Source: Rhizobiales bacterium Y(2018) (GTDB taxonomy: Bacteria; Pseudomonadota; Alphaproteobacteria; Rhizobiales; Aestuariivirgaceae). From it: a DNA stretch of 64,000 bases. A model generated the notes under the pieces. It was given only the letters and a program-made list of their open reading frames with translations. It did not search any database and was not told the origin of the DNA. Each line of letters starts with the position of its first letter. The first letter of the stretch is position 1. The position numbers were made by a program, and so were the translations under genes. The stretch lies in assembly GCA_005502925.1 (NCBI GenBank), contig SCPD01000008.1, positions 186,001 through 250,000 on the forward strand. The letters are read 5' to 3'. This document shows, piece after piece, positions 55,874 to 64,000 of this stretch.

Positions 55874-56962
55874 ATGTCGACCATCGAAGCCCGCAAGATC
55901 ACCAAGAGATTCGGCGATTTCGTCGCCGTGAAGGATGCCGATCTGTCGGTCGCCGCCGGCGAAGTCGTATGTCTCCTGGGCCCCTCGGGCTGCGGCAAGA
56001 CGACGACGCTGCGGATGATCGCCGGGCTCGAAAGGGTGACATCGGGCGATATCATCATCGGCGGCAAGCGCATGAACGAACTGAGCCCAGAGAAGCGCGA
56101 CATCGCCATGGTGTTCCAGTTCTATGCGCTCTATCCGGCGCTCAGCGTTGGCGAGAACATCGCCATGCCGCTGCATTACGAGAAGATCTCCAAGCCCGAC
56201 CGCGACAGACGCGTGCGGCGGGTGGCGGAAATCCTGCATCTGACCGAGGTGCTTGACCGCATGCCGGGGCAGGTGTCGGAAGGGGAGAAGCAGCGCATTG
56301 CCGTCGCCCGCGCCATCGTGCGTGAGCCCAATTGCTTCCTGTTCGACGAGCCCCTGTCGCGCCTCGATGTCGAATTGCGCCATTCGATGCGCGGCCAGAT
56401 CAAGGAAGTGCTGTCAAACCTCTCCAAGGCGACGGTGATCGTGACGCATGACCAGCTCGAGGCGCTGACCATGGCTGATCGCATCGCCATCATGCGCGAC
56501 GGCATCATCGAGCAGATCGGCACGCCGCATCAGGTCTTCGCCAAACCCGCCAATGTCTTCGTGGCGAGCTTCATCGGCACGCCGCAGATGAACCTGGTCA
56601 AGGGCAAGCTCGAAAAGGTGAGCGGTGCCAAGGCAACGATCCAGTTCGGCGGTGAACGGGTGGAGCTCGAGGTCAATCCGGCGGTGAGCAGCCTTAAGCC
56701 CTCGGAAGTTACATTGGGCATCAGACCCCGCGCCTTTACCCCGGTCGGCGCCGGGGCCAAGGACACGATCCTCGCGACCGCCGAACTCATCGAGCCGATG
56801 GGGGCGGAGACGCTGGTGCATGCGCGCACGCCCGATGAGTCCGACATCCGCGTGGTGGTGCCGCGCGACGTCAAATTCAAGATCGGCGAGAAGCTGCATC
56901 TGCGCGCCGATCCGAGCCAGACGCATATATTCGGGGAAGACGGAAAGGCGGTGCGGGCATGA
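55874..56962 (+). CDS. ABC sugar importer ATPase B (degenerate signature motif)
   Basis: A 362-residue MalK-type ATPase. Walker A GPSGCGKTTT (K42), Q-loop VFQFYALYPAL, Walker B CFLFDEPLSRLD and H-loop IVTHDQLEAL (H192) are intact. The ABC signature reads VSEGEKQR (134-141) instead of LSGGQ, so it is degenerate. This is the mirror image of ATPase A (intact signature, lost H-loop His). It predicts an A-B heterodimer with one working and one degenerate ATP site. A TOBE domain follows (VTLGIRPRAFTP). Overlaps the next gene by 4 bp. Confidence 0.9.
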   Translation: MSTIEARKITKRFGDFVAVKDADLSVAAGEVVCLLGPSGCGKTTTLRMIAGLERVTSGDIIIGGKRMNELSPEKRDIAMVFQFYALYPALSVGENIAMPLHYEKISKPDRDRRVRRVAEILHLTEVLDRMPGQVSEGEKQRIAVARAIVREPNCFLFDEPLSRLDVELRHSMRGQIKEVLSNLSKATVIVTHDQLEALTMADRIAIMRDGIIEQIGTPHQVFAKPANVFVASFIGTPQMNLVKGKLEKVSGAKATIQFGGERVELEVNPAVSSLKPSEVTLGIRPRAFTPVGAGAKDTILATAELIEPMGAETLVHARTPDESDIRVVVPRDVKFKIGEKLHLRADPSQTHIFGEDGKAVRA

Positions 56963-57396
56963 GCGAAGGGCCGGCAAAAGGTTTGACGCCGCAGGGCGCG
57001 CTCCGCCTCGAAGGCTTCATCATTGGCCTCGGCATTTTAGCGCTGCTGCTGATCTTCCAGCCCTTCAGCCTGACGCTTTTCGCCGTGGGCTCCGGCCTCG
57101 TGGTGCTGGCTGGCCTCGTCAACAATCTGCTGCCTTTGGCGCGGCCGGGCGTGAGTGTCCGCAGCATCGTCACGGTGGCGCTTGTCGTGGCGATGATCTT
57201 CTGCTGTGTGCTGTTGATCTCGATCGCCGCCGCGCATCTCTATGGCGTCTTCTTCCTGAAACCGCCCGATCCTGCCACCACGGCCGGCAAGGTGCAGCTC
57301 GCGACACCGGCTTTCTATCTGCAGCCCTTGGTCTGGGCGCTCGCCGTCGCGGCAGCGGGCTTCGCCGCGGCTGTCACCTATCTTTCCAAGAAATAG
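56959..57396 (+). CDS. Small membrane protein of the importer operon
   Basis: A 145-residue integral membrane protein with four hydrophobic helices (LEGFIIGLGILALLLIF, LTLFAVGSGLVVLAGLVNNLL, IVTVALVVAMIFCCVLLISIAAAHL, LVWALAVAAAGFAAAVTYL). It overlaps ATPase B by 4 bp, so it belongs to the transporter unit. Rhizobial glycerol importer operons with two ATPases also encode a small membrane protein, but no homology is claimed. An accessory subunit role is inferred. Confidence 0.7.
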   Translation: MSEGPAKGLTPQGALRLEGFIIGLGILALLLIFQPFSLTLFAVGSGLVVLAGLVNNLLPLARPGVSVRSIVTVALVVAMIFCCVLLISIAAAHLYGVFFLKPPDPATTAGKVQLATPAFYLQPLVWALAVAAAGFAAAVTYLSKK

Positions 57397-57412
57397 ACAG
57401 AACTTTTTCCTC

Positions 57413-58357
57413 ATGCGCTACGACGTCTCCGTCATCGGCCTCTTTATTCTTGACGTGCTGGGCCGGCCCGTCACCCGCATTCCTGAGCGCGGCAATGTCG
57501 ACTTCATCGAAGAGATAAGGCTCACCGTCGCCGGCACGGCGGGCGGCACCGTTGTCGATACGGCGAAGCTCGGCCTCAAAAGTCTCGCCGTGGGGGCGGT
57601 CGGTGACGACGAGAAGGCCGACTGGGTGCTGCTGACGCTCGCGAAGCACGGCATCGACACGTCGGCGATGCAGCGGCTCAAGGGTGTGCCGACCTCGGCG
57701 ACCATCCTCAATGTCAGGCCCGATGGCGACCGGCCGGCGCTGCATGTGCGCGGCGCCTCCGATCATTTCGACGTGCCGGCGTCGGCCTATGATCAGGTGT
57801 TCGACGCGCCGATCATCCATCTGGGCGGCACCGGACTGCTCAAGCGGCTCGATGGGCCGGCGAGCGTGACCTTGCTGAAGGAGGCCAAGAAGCGCGGCCG
57901 TATCGTCGCCTTCGATCTCATCGGAGCGAGCGCCGAGACGCTCGGCATTGTCGAGCCGCTGTTGCCCTATATCGACTACTTCATGCCGTCGATCGAGGAG
58001 GCGCGCGACATGTCGGGAAAGTCCACGCCGGATGATTGCGCCAGATTCTATCTCGACCGGGGCGCCACGTGCTGCGTGTTTACACTGGGGGGTGACGGGG
58101 CCTTCTATGCGCATAAGGACGGCACAAGGCTGAAGTCGCCGGCCTATGAGGTCCAGGTGGTGGACACGACAGGGTGTGGCGACGCCTTCGATGCGGGCTT
58201 CATCGCCGCACTCCACCATAAGATGGATGTCGAGACGTCGTTGCGGTTCGCGCAGGCTTCGGCGGGGCTCGTCGCGACCGGCCTCGGCTCGGATGCGGGG
58301 ATCAGGTCCTTCGAGGATACGCTGAAGGTGATGAAGGAATGGAAGATCAAGGGGTAG
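57413..58357 (+). CDS. PfkB-family carbohydrate kinase
   Basis: A 314-residue ribokinase-fold kinase. The substrate-binding N-terminus includes VIGLFILDVLGRPV and the GG motif VAGTAGGTVVDTAKLGLKSLAVGAVGDDEKADW; the ATP/anion-hole motif is VVDTTGCGDAFDAGF, whose usual GAGD is here GCGD. C-terminal region: FAQASAGLVATGLGSDAGI. It phosphorylates the imported or isomerised sugar. Last gene of the ABC operon, 16 bp after the membrane-protein gene. No transcription terminator is clear; a REP pair follows. Confidence 0.88.
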   Translation: MRYDVSVIGLFILDVLGRPVTRIPERGNVDFIEEIRLTVAGTAGGTVVDTAKLGLKSLAVGAVGDDEKADWVLLTLAKHGIDTSAMQRLKGVPTSATILNVRPDGDRPALHVRGASDHFDVPASAYDQVFDAPIIHLGGTGLLKRLDGPASVTLLKEAKKRGRIVAFDLIGASAETLGIVEPLLPYIDYFMPSIEEARDMSGKSTPDDCARFYLDRGATCCVFTLGGDGAFYAHKDGTRLKSPAYEVQVVDTTGCGDAFDAGFIAALHHKMDVETSLRFAQASAGLVATGLGSDAGIRSFEDTLKVMKEWKIKG

Positions 58358-58380
58358 GCGCTTGCGCTAACCCCTCAACC

Positions 58381-58469
58381 GTCATCCCGACGAAAGTCGG
58401 GATCCACTAAATTCCGTCCACCACCCGCGTGCTCTTATTCAATGGGTCCCGGCTTTCGCCGGGATGATG
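58381..58469. repeat. Paired REP-like palindromes (BIME-like), second copy
   Basis: GTCATCCCGACGAAAGTCGGGATCC (split: 58381-58405) and, 35 bp later, AATGGGTCCCGGC-TTTC-GCCGGGATGATG at 58441-58469. They lie between converging genes and correspond to the pair at 53741-53843. Confidence 0.8.
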
Positions 58470-58476
58470 TGTCGCG

Positions 58477-59229
58477 TTATTTCACCAGCTGTTTCACCAG
58501 CGCCTCGACCATACGCGGCAGGTCATAGGGGAAACGTGCGGTGATGAGATTGCCGTCGACCACCACCGGTTCGTCGATGACGGTGGCGCCGGCATTTTCG
58601 AGATCGATGTGAATGTTCCACACTGCGGTGGCATTCTTGCCTTTGAGCAATCTCGCGCTGATCAGCACCCAGGGTCCGTGGCAGATGCCGCAGACCGGCT
58701 TGCCCGCCTTGTACATGTCCTGCACGAAAGCGATGGCGTTCTTGTCGGCGCGCAGGAAATCCGGATTCCAGCAGCCGCCCGGCAGGATGATGGCGTCATA
58801 ATCCGACGCCTTGGCGGTTTCGAGATACTGGTCGATCTTGAGCCAGCCGCCATTCTCCATCAAGCGGATCGCCAGCACATGGGTCTCTGCGATGGGCGGC
58901 ATCTTCACGCCATAAGAGGGCGGCAAGGGGCCGGCCTTGGGCGCCACGACATGGACGGTGGCGCCATGCTCGCTCAACCAGCGGTGGGCACCGAGAATTT
59001 CCACCTCTTCCACGCCGTTGGTGCAGCAGATGGCGATCTTTTTGCCTTTGAGCAGATTGGGATCGGAGGGCGGATCGAAGAGGAAATGATTGAGCTCGCG
59101 ATTGAGGTCGCCGTCGGCGGTGGCGAGCATCTGAGTCGAGAGCAGCGGCACGCCGGCCGGGCTTTCGAATTGCTGGATGCGGACGACGCCAGCGTCGCCG
59201 GCGGGGGCTGGATGGACAGGCTTGTTCAT
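58477..59229 (-). CDS. DJ-1/PfpI-family protein
   Basis: A 250-residue DJ-1/PfpI superfamily protein with an N-terminal extension of about 60 residues. The core begins KKIAICCTNGVEEVEILGAHRWL, and contains VHVVAPKAGPLPPSY, DAIILPGGCWNPDFLRAD and the nucleophile Cys in VCGICHGPWVLISARLL. It ends NLITARFPYDLPRMVEAL. The Glu of GVEEVE and the Cys-His pair match the active-site set of PfpI-like deglycase/chaperone proteins. Exact activity is not predictable. It stands alone, convergent with the kinase gene. Confidence 0.85.
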   Translation of the reverse strand: MNKPVHPAPAGDAGVVRIQQFESPAGVPLLSTQMLATADGDLNRELNHFLFDPPSDPNLLKGKKIAICCTNGVEEVEILGAHRWLSEHGATVHVVAPKAGPLPPSYGVKMPPIAETHVLAIRLMENGGWLKIDQYLETAKASDYDAIILPGGCWNPDFLRADKNAIAFVQDMYKAGKPVCGICHGPWVLISARLLKGKNATAVWNIHIDLENAGATVIDEPVVVDGNLITARFPYDLPRMVEALVKQLVK

Positions 59230-59362
59230 GCGTTTCTCCCAATTGTCATACTTTTCAACAGTGTCGCATATTCCGAAATGGCGGTCACGCGTTTAATGGC
59301 TTGCACTTAAGCCTTTCGCGTGAAATGGTCCGGCCGATTTCGACCTAAGACAGAGGGATAAC

Positions 59363-60112
59363 ATGCAGTTTGCCGGAAGGTTCAAAGGACGCGTCGCGGT
59401 GGTCACCGGAGGAGCCTCGGGGATCGGCTTCGCCATATCGGAGCGCATCGTCGCGGAGGGTGGATCGGTCGCGATCTGGGACGTCGATGCGGGTGCCGGA
59501 ACCAAGGCCGCGGGCAAGATCGGTGCTCAGGCGCTTGGCGTCGCCGTCGATGTCGCCCAAGAAGAGAGTGTCACGGCCGCCGTCGCCGAGACGGTGAAGA
59601 AGTTCGGCCGCATTGACGTGCTGGTGACGAGTGCGGCCATCACCGGTCCCAATGCCACGACCTGGGATTATCCTTCAGACAAATGGCGCCAGGTCATCGA
59701 CATCAATGTGAACGGCGTCTTCTATTGCTGCCGCAATATCGTGCCGGTGATGCAGAAGAACGATTACGGCCGCATCGTCAATATCGCCTCGATCGCGGGC
59801 AAGGAAGGCAATCCGAATGCTCCGGCCTATTCGACCTCCAAGGCGGCGGTCATCGGCCTCACCAAGTCGCTGGGCAAGGAGCTCGCAAAAGGCAAGATCA
59901 CCGTCAATTGCGTGACGCCGGCGGCGGTCAAGACGCCTATCTTCGATCAGATGACGCAGGCCCATATCGATTTCATGCTGTCGAAGATTCCGATGGGGCG
60001 TTTCGGCCAGGTCGATGAAGTGGCGAGCCTCGTCACCTTCCTCGCGAGCGAGGAATGCTCGTTCTCGACGGGCGCGGTGTTCGACGTGTCGGGCGGACGC
60101 GCGACCTATTGA
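59363..60112 (+). CDS. Short-chain dehydrogenase/reductase (SDR)
   Basis: A 249-residue classical SDR. The cofactor motif is VAVVTGGASGIGFAISE, with the acidic end of beta-2 VAIWDVDAG favouring NAD. Catalytic residues: S in VNIASIAGKEG, then Y and K in APAYSTSKAAVIGLTK; the NNAG-equivalent is VTSAAITG. Ends FSTGAVFDVSGGRATY, as in FabG-like polyol dehydrogenases. It may oxidise a sugar or polyol of the nearby catabolic locus; this is inferred from position. A large palindrome overlaps its stop codon. Confidence 0.88.
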   Translation: MQFAGRFKGRVAVVTGGASGIGFAISERIVAEGGSVAIWDVDAGAGTKAAGKIGAQALGVAVDVAQEESVTAAVAETVKKFGRIDVLVTSAAITGPNATTWDYPSDKWRQVIDINVNGVFYCCRNIVPVMQKNDYGRIVNIASIAGKEGNPNAPAYSTSKAAVIGLTKSLGKELAKGKITVNCVTPAAVKTPIFDQMTQAHIDFMLSKIPMGRFGQVDEVASLVTFLASEECSFSTGAVFDVSGGRATY

Positions 60113-60170
60113 AGAGCGCGTGATCGGGAAAAGTGGGTACCGCTTTTCCGTCCGATCACGCGCGACTCTT
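60112..60170. repeat. Large rhizobial-type intergenic palindrome
   Basis: Stem parts CGCGTGATCGG / CCGATCACGCG and GGAAAAG / CTTTTCC, with outer AAGAG / CTCTT. It lies at the SDR stop codon, between converging genes, and resembles a repeat family I know from many Rhizobiales genomes. Confidence 0.75.
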
Positions 60171-60194
60171 ACAAGTCGAGCTTGTGGCGAACAG

Positions 60195-61712
60195 TCATCG
60201 GTCGCTGCCTTCTGGCGGATTGTAATACTTGTTGACGACCTCATGTTCCCTCAACGCCGAGGGACGATAGAGGCGATCCTCACCGTAGATGCTGACCGTT
60301 TTCTCATCGAACCTTGCTTTGACCGAAGGGTGTAACGTCGCGGTGGTGATTGGATTGCGCGGCTTCTCGCGCCACCTGAAACGAAATCCCAACAGGGGAA
60401 TGCCGGTTCGGCACTCATCATGCTGGACGCCCGAATGATGGCCGAACAGATTGAGATAGCGGCGGTCGATCAGCATTCCGGCTTTGACGGCTTCGCGCGC
60501 CATCCAATCCAAAGTGATGTCGGAAAGACGCGATTCGTTCTCCGGATAGCTGCCGCCGATATCGGAATGATTACCGGCAAACCATAACTGCTTGAACCAG
60601 GCACCTTCCGCGATTTCTCTGCCTGGGGGCTCACCCTCGTTCTTCCAAGGCACGCGATCGAAGTCGGCGCGATTCTCATCGATTGCGAGGGCATGTCTGG
60701 CGTAGCGGACATTGGGATTGAGACTGCGGTCGAAGAAAGTCATCTTGAAACTGGTCAGGTGGATGGTCTGGTACCACTTGAAACCTGGTAGGCCGGTCGC
60801 CCAGCGCAGCCGCAACAAATAGTAGAATCCCACGCCGGCCAAGCCGACGAGGCCCAGGATGGCAAGGAAGCTGGTCCGGAAGGTGGGCTGGCCAAGAGGC
60901 GTACCGGCCCAGGCGACGAGAAAGCTGATCGCGGCGAGTAAAGCGACCGCCCCAAGCGCCAGGCGCCAGGCCGCCGGCGGTGTCAGGCCGACAGCCGCGA
61001 CCGTATCCCATACGCCGATGAAGTGCGGTACAATGTTTGGTCCAAGGGGGCCTTCCGAGCCATATTTGGCGCGAAACTGCCGTCCCAGGGCCTCACGTTG
61101 CGCCTTGAGTTTCTGGTGATGGATCCGTCCCGCGTCGGACCGGTCAGCGCCGCTCGTGCCGGTGCCATGGCTGTAAACTCTCTTGACGGCCTCTATCGCG
61201 ATCCTGCGCAATGTTGCGTCGTCGCGGCTGATGGGTTCGCCATTCTCCGTGATCGGAATGCCGCAGAGCCCCAGAACTCCGCCGAGGCAACGTACCGTAT
61301 AGGCGCCACGGCTGAAGCCGAACAGGAAAATCCTGTCGCCCGGCCGCCAGTATTTGATCAGCGCTGCACAGCAGTCGATGATATTTTCGGTAATGCCGAG
61401 CCCCGTGGCGCTGCTGAGCATGTTGTAGAACCGGCGCAGGAAGCCCAGCCGGATGTTCTCGCCGGCCAGCTTCGATCCGAGACCCGGATCATAAATGGCC
61501 AGTTGCCTGTTGGGATTTATGTCACAATCGGGTCCGCAACGAGTGGCTCGATAAAGTTTGTAAACATTGGTGCGGAATTCATCGAGCTGAAGGCCTCCGG
61601 CCTGTCCCGTACCGTCCGAAAAGACCAAGATGTTTCGCCCCTCGAACGGGGGCATCTGATATTGCGGCTCATCAGCCGGGTGGATCGCGGAGGCTTGCTC
61701 GAGAGGGCACAT
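60195..61712 (-). CDS. DUF2235 (T6SS Tle1-like) alpha/beta-hydrolase-domain protein
   Basis: About 504 residues. The DUF2235 domain begins GRNILVFSDGTGQAGGLQLDEFRTNVYKLYRA and has nucleophile S134 in RIFLFGFSRGAYTVR. Other family segments: FIGVWDTVAAVGL and AFKQLWFAGNHSDIGGSYPE (Asp/His region). Two or three hydrophobic helices follow the first domain (LALGAVALLAAISFLVAWAG, TSFLAILGLVGLAGVGFYYL), suggesting membrane anchoring. Tle1-type phospholipase effectors share this domain, but no T6SS genes are present, so a housekeeping hydrolase is more likely. The start is uncertain: 61712 lacks a clear ribosome-binding site, but longer forms read through upstream DNA. Confidence 0.8.
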   Translation of the reverse strand: MCPLEQASAIHPADEPQYQMPPFEGRNILVFSDGTGQAGGLQLDEFRTNVYKLYRATRCGPDCDINPNRQLAIYDPGLGSKLAGENIRLGFLRRFYNMLSSATGLGITENIIDCCAALIKYWRPGDRIFLFGFSRGAYTVRCLGGVLGLCGIPITENGEPISRDDATLRRIAIEAVKRVYSHGTGTSGADRSDAGRIHHQKLKAQREALGRQFRAKYGSEGPLGPNIVPHFIGVWDTVAAVGLTPPAAWRLALGAVALLAAISFLVAWAGTPLGQPTFRTSFLAILGLVGLAGVGFYYLLRLRWATGLPGFKWYQTIHLTSFKMTFFDRSLNPNVRYARHALAIDENRADFDRVPWKNEGEPPGREIAEGAWFKQLWFAGNHSDIGGSYPENESRLSDITLDWMAREAVKAGMLIDRRYLNLFGHHSGVQHDECRTGIPLLGFRFRWREKPRNPITTATLHPSVKARFDEKTVSIYGEDRLYRPSALREHEVVNKYYNPPEGSDR

Positions 61713-61873
61713 TTCGGGCGCTGAATCAGAGTGTAAGCCCCCGTATTTCCTTACAAGGCGGTGGCGCCTCGGCGGATCCCTGTCGTTATTTTTACGTAAG
61801 GTAGCATGTGGGTGGCAAAATCGCAACAGGGTAATGGTGCAGCGCGGCAGAGCCTGGCCGGCAGACTCGCGGA

Positions 61874-62863
61874 TCACGCCGCCGGCGTCACCGCGAAGCG
61901 CTTGCGGTAGTCGCCGGGCTTCAGCCCGATCAGCTTGTGGAAGGTCTTGCGGAACGAGCCCGGGTCGTCATAACCCACCGCCCAGGCCACCTGATCGATC
62001 GTGCGGTTGGTGAGCTCCAAAAGCTCGCGCGCTTTGCCGATGCGCAGGCGCTGGCTATATTCGGTGGGATTGAGGCCGGTCGCCTTGCGGAAGCGGCGCA
62101 GGAAGGTGCGCTCCTCGAGCCCGGCATGCAGCGCCATTGCCGCGAGCGTTGCCTGATGGCCGTCCTCCTTCTGCAGCCAATGCTGAACTTTGAGCACCGC
62201 TTCGTCGCCATGGTCGAGCTTGGGGGAGAAGGTGCTGTAGAAACGCTGCTCGCGTCCGGCCGTATCGATAAGGAAGAACCGCGCGGTGGCGAGCATCACC
62301 GCCGAGCCGAGAAAGCGGTCGATCAGCTTCAGGCCGACATCGGTCCAGGACATGATGCCGCCGCTCGAGATGATGTCGCCGTCCTCGACGATGAGCTTGT
62401 CGCCATCGACATGGATGTCGGGATAGAGCCGCGCCAGCTCCTCGGCATAACCCCAATGCGTGGTCGCCGCGCGGTTGCTCAGGAGGCCACTTTCGGCGAG
62501 CACAAAGGTGCCGCCGCAGATCGAGCAGAGCGTCGCGCCCTTGTCATGACGTTCACGCATCCATTGGGCGAAAGGGCGGATCGTTTCGGGGATTGGCGGT
62601 CCGGCGAGGGTCGGGGGTGCGATGATGACAGTGGGCCGGCTCGCCTGACCGGGATGGGTATCGAAGCTGAGCTCCAGGCCCGATCCGTCGCCCGCCGGGC
62701 GCCAATGGGTGACGCGCAAAGTGGAGGCCTTGGAGTCCTCAGCGAGGCGGTGGGAAATCCGGCTCGCTTCGACGAACAGGTCGGTCAGGCCGTGGATCGC
62801 GGCGGACTGGGCGCGGGGATAGGCCAGGATGGCGATTTCGGTCGGGTGGCCCCCGGCGCTCAT
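61874..62863 (-). CDS. GlxA-type transcriptional regulator (DJ-1-like domain plus AraC HTH)
   Basis: A 329-residue regulator. The N-terminal DJ-1/PfpI-like domain (about 1-190) has EIAILAYPRAQSAAIHGLTDLF and the sensor Cys in ATLCSICGGTFVLAESGLLSNRAATTHW. The C-terminal AraC/XylS double HTH (about 220-325) has AAMALHAGLEERTFLRRFRKATGLNPTEYSQRLRIGKA and VAWAVGYDDPGSFRKTFHKLIGLKPGDYRKRF. Members usually activate the divergent gene; here the neighbour is the chloroperoxidase-like hydrolase at 62980, 116 bp away. Confidence 0.9.
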   Translation of the reverse strand: MSAGGHPTEIAILAYPRAQSAAIHGLTDLFVEASRISHRLAEDSKASTLRVTHWRPAGDGSGLELSFDTHPGQASRPTVIIAPPTLAGPPIPETIRPFAQWMRERHDKGATLCSICGGTFVLAESGLLSNRAATTHWGYAEELARLYPDIHVDGDKLIVEDGDIISSGGIMSWTDVGLKLIDRFLGSAVMLATARFFLIDTAGREQRFYSTFSPKLDHGDEAVLKVQHWLQKEDGHQATLAAMALHAGLEERTFLRRFRKATGLNPTEYSQRLRIGKARELLELTNRTIDQVAWAVGYDDPGSFRKTFHKLIGLKPGDYRKRFAVTPAA

Positions 62864-62979
62864 GTCAGTTTTGCCCTGAAGAATGTCAGTTTTGCCAATC
62901 CGTATGATGCCTCGGTCCAGCTATCTTTGCCACGTCAAAACCGCTTAGCCTCGCAAAATTCAACGAAAGGACCACGCAA

Positions 62980-63804
62980 ATGCCGACCGTCAAGACCAAG
63001 GATGGCGTCGAAATCTTCTACAAGGACTGGGGCAAGGGACAGCCCATCGTGTTCAGCCATGGCTGGCCGCTCTCCGCGGACGACTGGGACGCCCAGATGA
63101 TGTTCTTCCTCAACAAGGGCTTTCGCGTCATCGCCCATGACCGGCGCGGCCATGGCCGCTCGAGTCAGACGGCGGACGGTCACGACATGGATCATTATGC
63201 CGACGATCTGGCGGCCCTCACCGCCCATCTTGATCTCAAGGACGCGATCCATGTCGGCCATTCGACCGGCGGCGGCGAAGTGGTGCATTATCTCGCCCGT
63301 CATGGTGAGGCCCGCGTGGCCAAGGCGGCGATCATCGCCGCGGTGCCGCCTTTGATGGTCAAGACGCCTGGCAATCCGGGCGGGCTGCCCAAGGAAGTAT
63401 TCGACGGCTTCCAGGAGCAGGTCGCCACCAACCGCGCGCAGTTCTATTACGACGTGCCGGCCGGACCCTTCTATGGCTACAACCGGCCGGGCGCCAAGCC
63501 GCAGCCGGGCGTCATCTGGAACTGGTGGCGGCAGGGCATGATGGGCGGCGCCAAGGCGCATTATGACGGCATCGTCGCCTTCTCGCAGACCGACTTCACC
63601 GAGGATCTCAAGAAGATCAATGTGCCGGTGCTGGTGATGCATGGCGACGACGACCAGATCGTGCCCTATGCCGACTCCGCGCCGTTGTCCGCCAAGCTTC
63701 TGAAGAACGGCGCGCTCAAGACCTATAAGGGTTTCCCGCATGGCATGCCGACGACACACGCCGCCACGATCAATGCCGATCTGTTGAGCTTCATCAAGGG
63801 CTGA
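62980..63804 (+). CDS. Chloroperoxidase-like alpha/beta hydrolase
   Basis: A 274-residue cofactor-free haloperoxidase/esterase-type hydrolase. Segments: [60 protein letters not shown], nucleophile S95 in [11 protein letters not shown], acid in [11 protein letters not shown] (D223-D225), catalytic H254 in [10 protein letters not shown]. It starts behind AAAGGA. Divergent from the GlxA-type regulator, which may control it. In vitro, relatives form peracids or hydrolyse esters; the physiological substrate is unknown. A stem-loop follows the stop. Confidence 0.92.
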   Translation: MPTVKTKDGVEIFYKDWGKGQPIVFSHGWPLSADDWDAQMMFFLNKGFRVIAHDRRGHGRSSQTADGHDMDHYADDLAALTAHLDLKDAIHVGHSTGGGEVVHYLARHGEARVAKAAIIAAVPPLMVKTPGNPGGLPKEVFDGFQEQVATNRAQFYYDVPAGPFYGYNRPGAKPQPGVIWNWWRQGMMGGAKAHYDGIVAFSQTDFTEDLKKINVPVLVMHGDDDQIVPYADSAPLSAKLLKNGALKTYKGFPHGMPTTHAATINADLLSFIKG

Positions 63805-63824
63805 TATCACAAGACGACGAGGAC

Positions 63825-63850
63825 ATGCGGCTCCCGAGAGGGGGCCGCAT
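63825..63850 (+). terminator. Hairpin after the hydrolase gene
   Basis: ATGCGGC (63825-63831) pairs GCCGCAT (63844-63850), extended internally by CCC/GGG pairs. No U-tract follows, so its efficiency is unclear. Confidence 0.5.
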
Positions 63851-63904
63851 TGCCGACAAGCGGGCTTGCCATACAGATGTCGTGTGGATGGATGAGGCCA
63901 GCAT

Positions 63905-64000
63905 TTAGCTGTTCGACGCAGCTGCTTGTCGCAGGACGCGCTGGAAGCTGTAGCTTATATAATTCCGCTTGATGAGGCCGATGGCCTCCGCGTCGTTCTC
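63905..64000 (-). CDS. C-terminal end of a gene running off the window
   Basis: An open minus-strand frame of 31 codons to a TAA: ENDAEAIGLIKRNYISYSF..., ending RVLRQAAASNS. The amino-acid mix is protein-like and converges on the chloroperoxidase gene. The rest lies beyond the right edge, so no function can be given. Confidence 0.4.
   Translation of the reverse strand, partial: ENDAEAIGLIKRNYISYSFQRVLRQAAASNS

Noticed and set aside
53881-56109. Minus-strand open frame of 742 codons
   Set aside because: Antisense to two permeases and an ATPase with clear motifs; His/Asp/Gln-rich nonsense composition.
60195-61712. DUF2235 protein as a type VI secretion effector
   Set aside because: No T6SS, VgrG or immunity-type gene is in the window; the domain also occurs in non-secreted proteins.

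Overview
The window looks like chromosome from a GC-rich alphaproteobacterium of the Hyphomicrobiales (rhizobia-related). I infer this from the Omp25-type porin, the kinds of genes present, dispersed rhizobial-type intergenic palindromes, and promoter-like GGAAC-N16-NNTT sites resembling those of the alphaproteobacterial general stress sigma factor EcfG. There is no rRNA, phage structural gene, transposase or integrase.

Layout. 0.1-8.1 kb: a porin, a TPR-sulfotransferase, an acetoin dehydrogenase operon (acoX-acoA-acoB-acoC, without E3 or regulator) and two tandem small secreted paralogues. 8.1-23.4 kb: a hydroxypyruvate isomerase divergent from a complete glycogen operon, glgP-glgB-glgC-glgA-pgm, followed by a glgX-malQ fusion, a NudK-type Nudix hydrolase and a Gfo/Idh oxidoreductase. 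23.6-27.7 kb: a Tat-exported sulfatase and an MFS exporter divergent from an MmyB-type repressor. 27.8-31.2 kb: a block of small stress-type genes (DUF2171, YciF/DUF892, YihY) with three candidate EcfG promoters. 31.3-37.3 kb: an orphan polyamine-type binding protein, an amidase, a TetR regulator, a PurN-like protein, small membrane proteins and a GNAT acetyltransferase.

37.3-44.3 kb is the most unusual part. Twelve intact, closely packed tRNA genes and one chimeric tRNA relic lie on the minus strand. They are interrupted by two HNH-nuclease genes and a caspase/TPR protein gene. Three of the tRNAs carry Lys(UUU), Lys(CUU) and Asn(GUU) anticodon loops on class II bodies with long variable arms of Ser/Leu type. 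A fourth has a Leu(UAG) anticodon on a class I body. This is a supplementary, non-canonical tRNA array, probably mobile or recombined.

44.9-47.8 kb contains decay: a TetR remnant and a phytanoyl-CoA dioxygenase pseudogene with two Trp-to-stop changes. 46.8-60.1 kb is a sugar/sugar-acid catabolic locus. A minus-strand operon (TIM-barrel isomerase, enolase-superfamily dehydratase, FadR-type regulator, 2-hydroxyacid dehydrogenase) diverges from a CUT1-type ABC importer with two different ATPases, followed by a PfkB kinase. Two TGGT-N3-ACCA palindromes in the shared promoter region fit control by the FadR-type regulator. The end holds a DJ-1 protein, an SDR, a DUF2235 hydrolase, a GlxA-type regulator and a chloroperoxidase-like hydrolase. 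A gene runs off the right edge.
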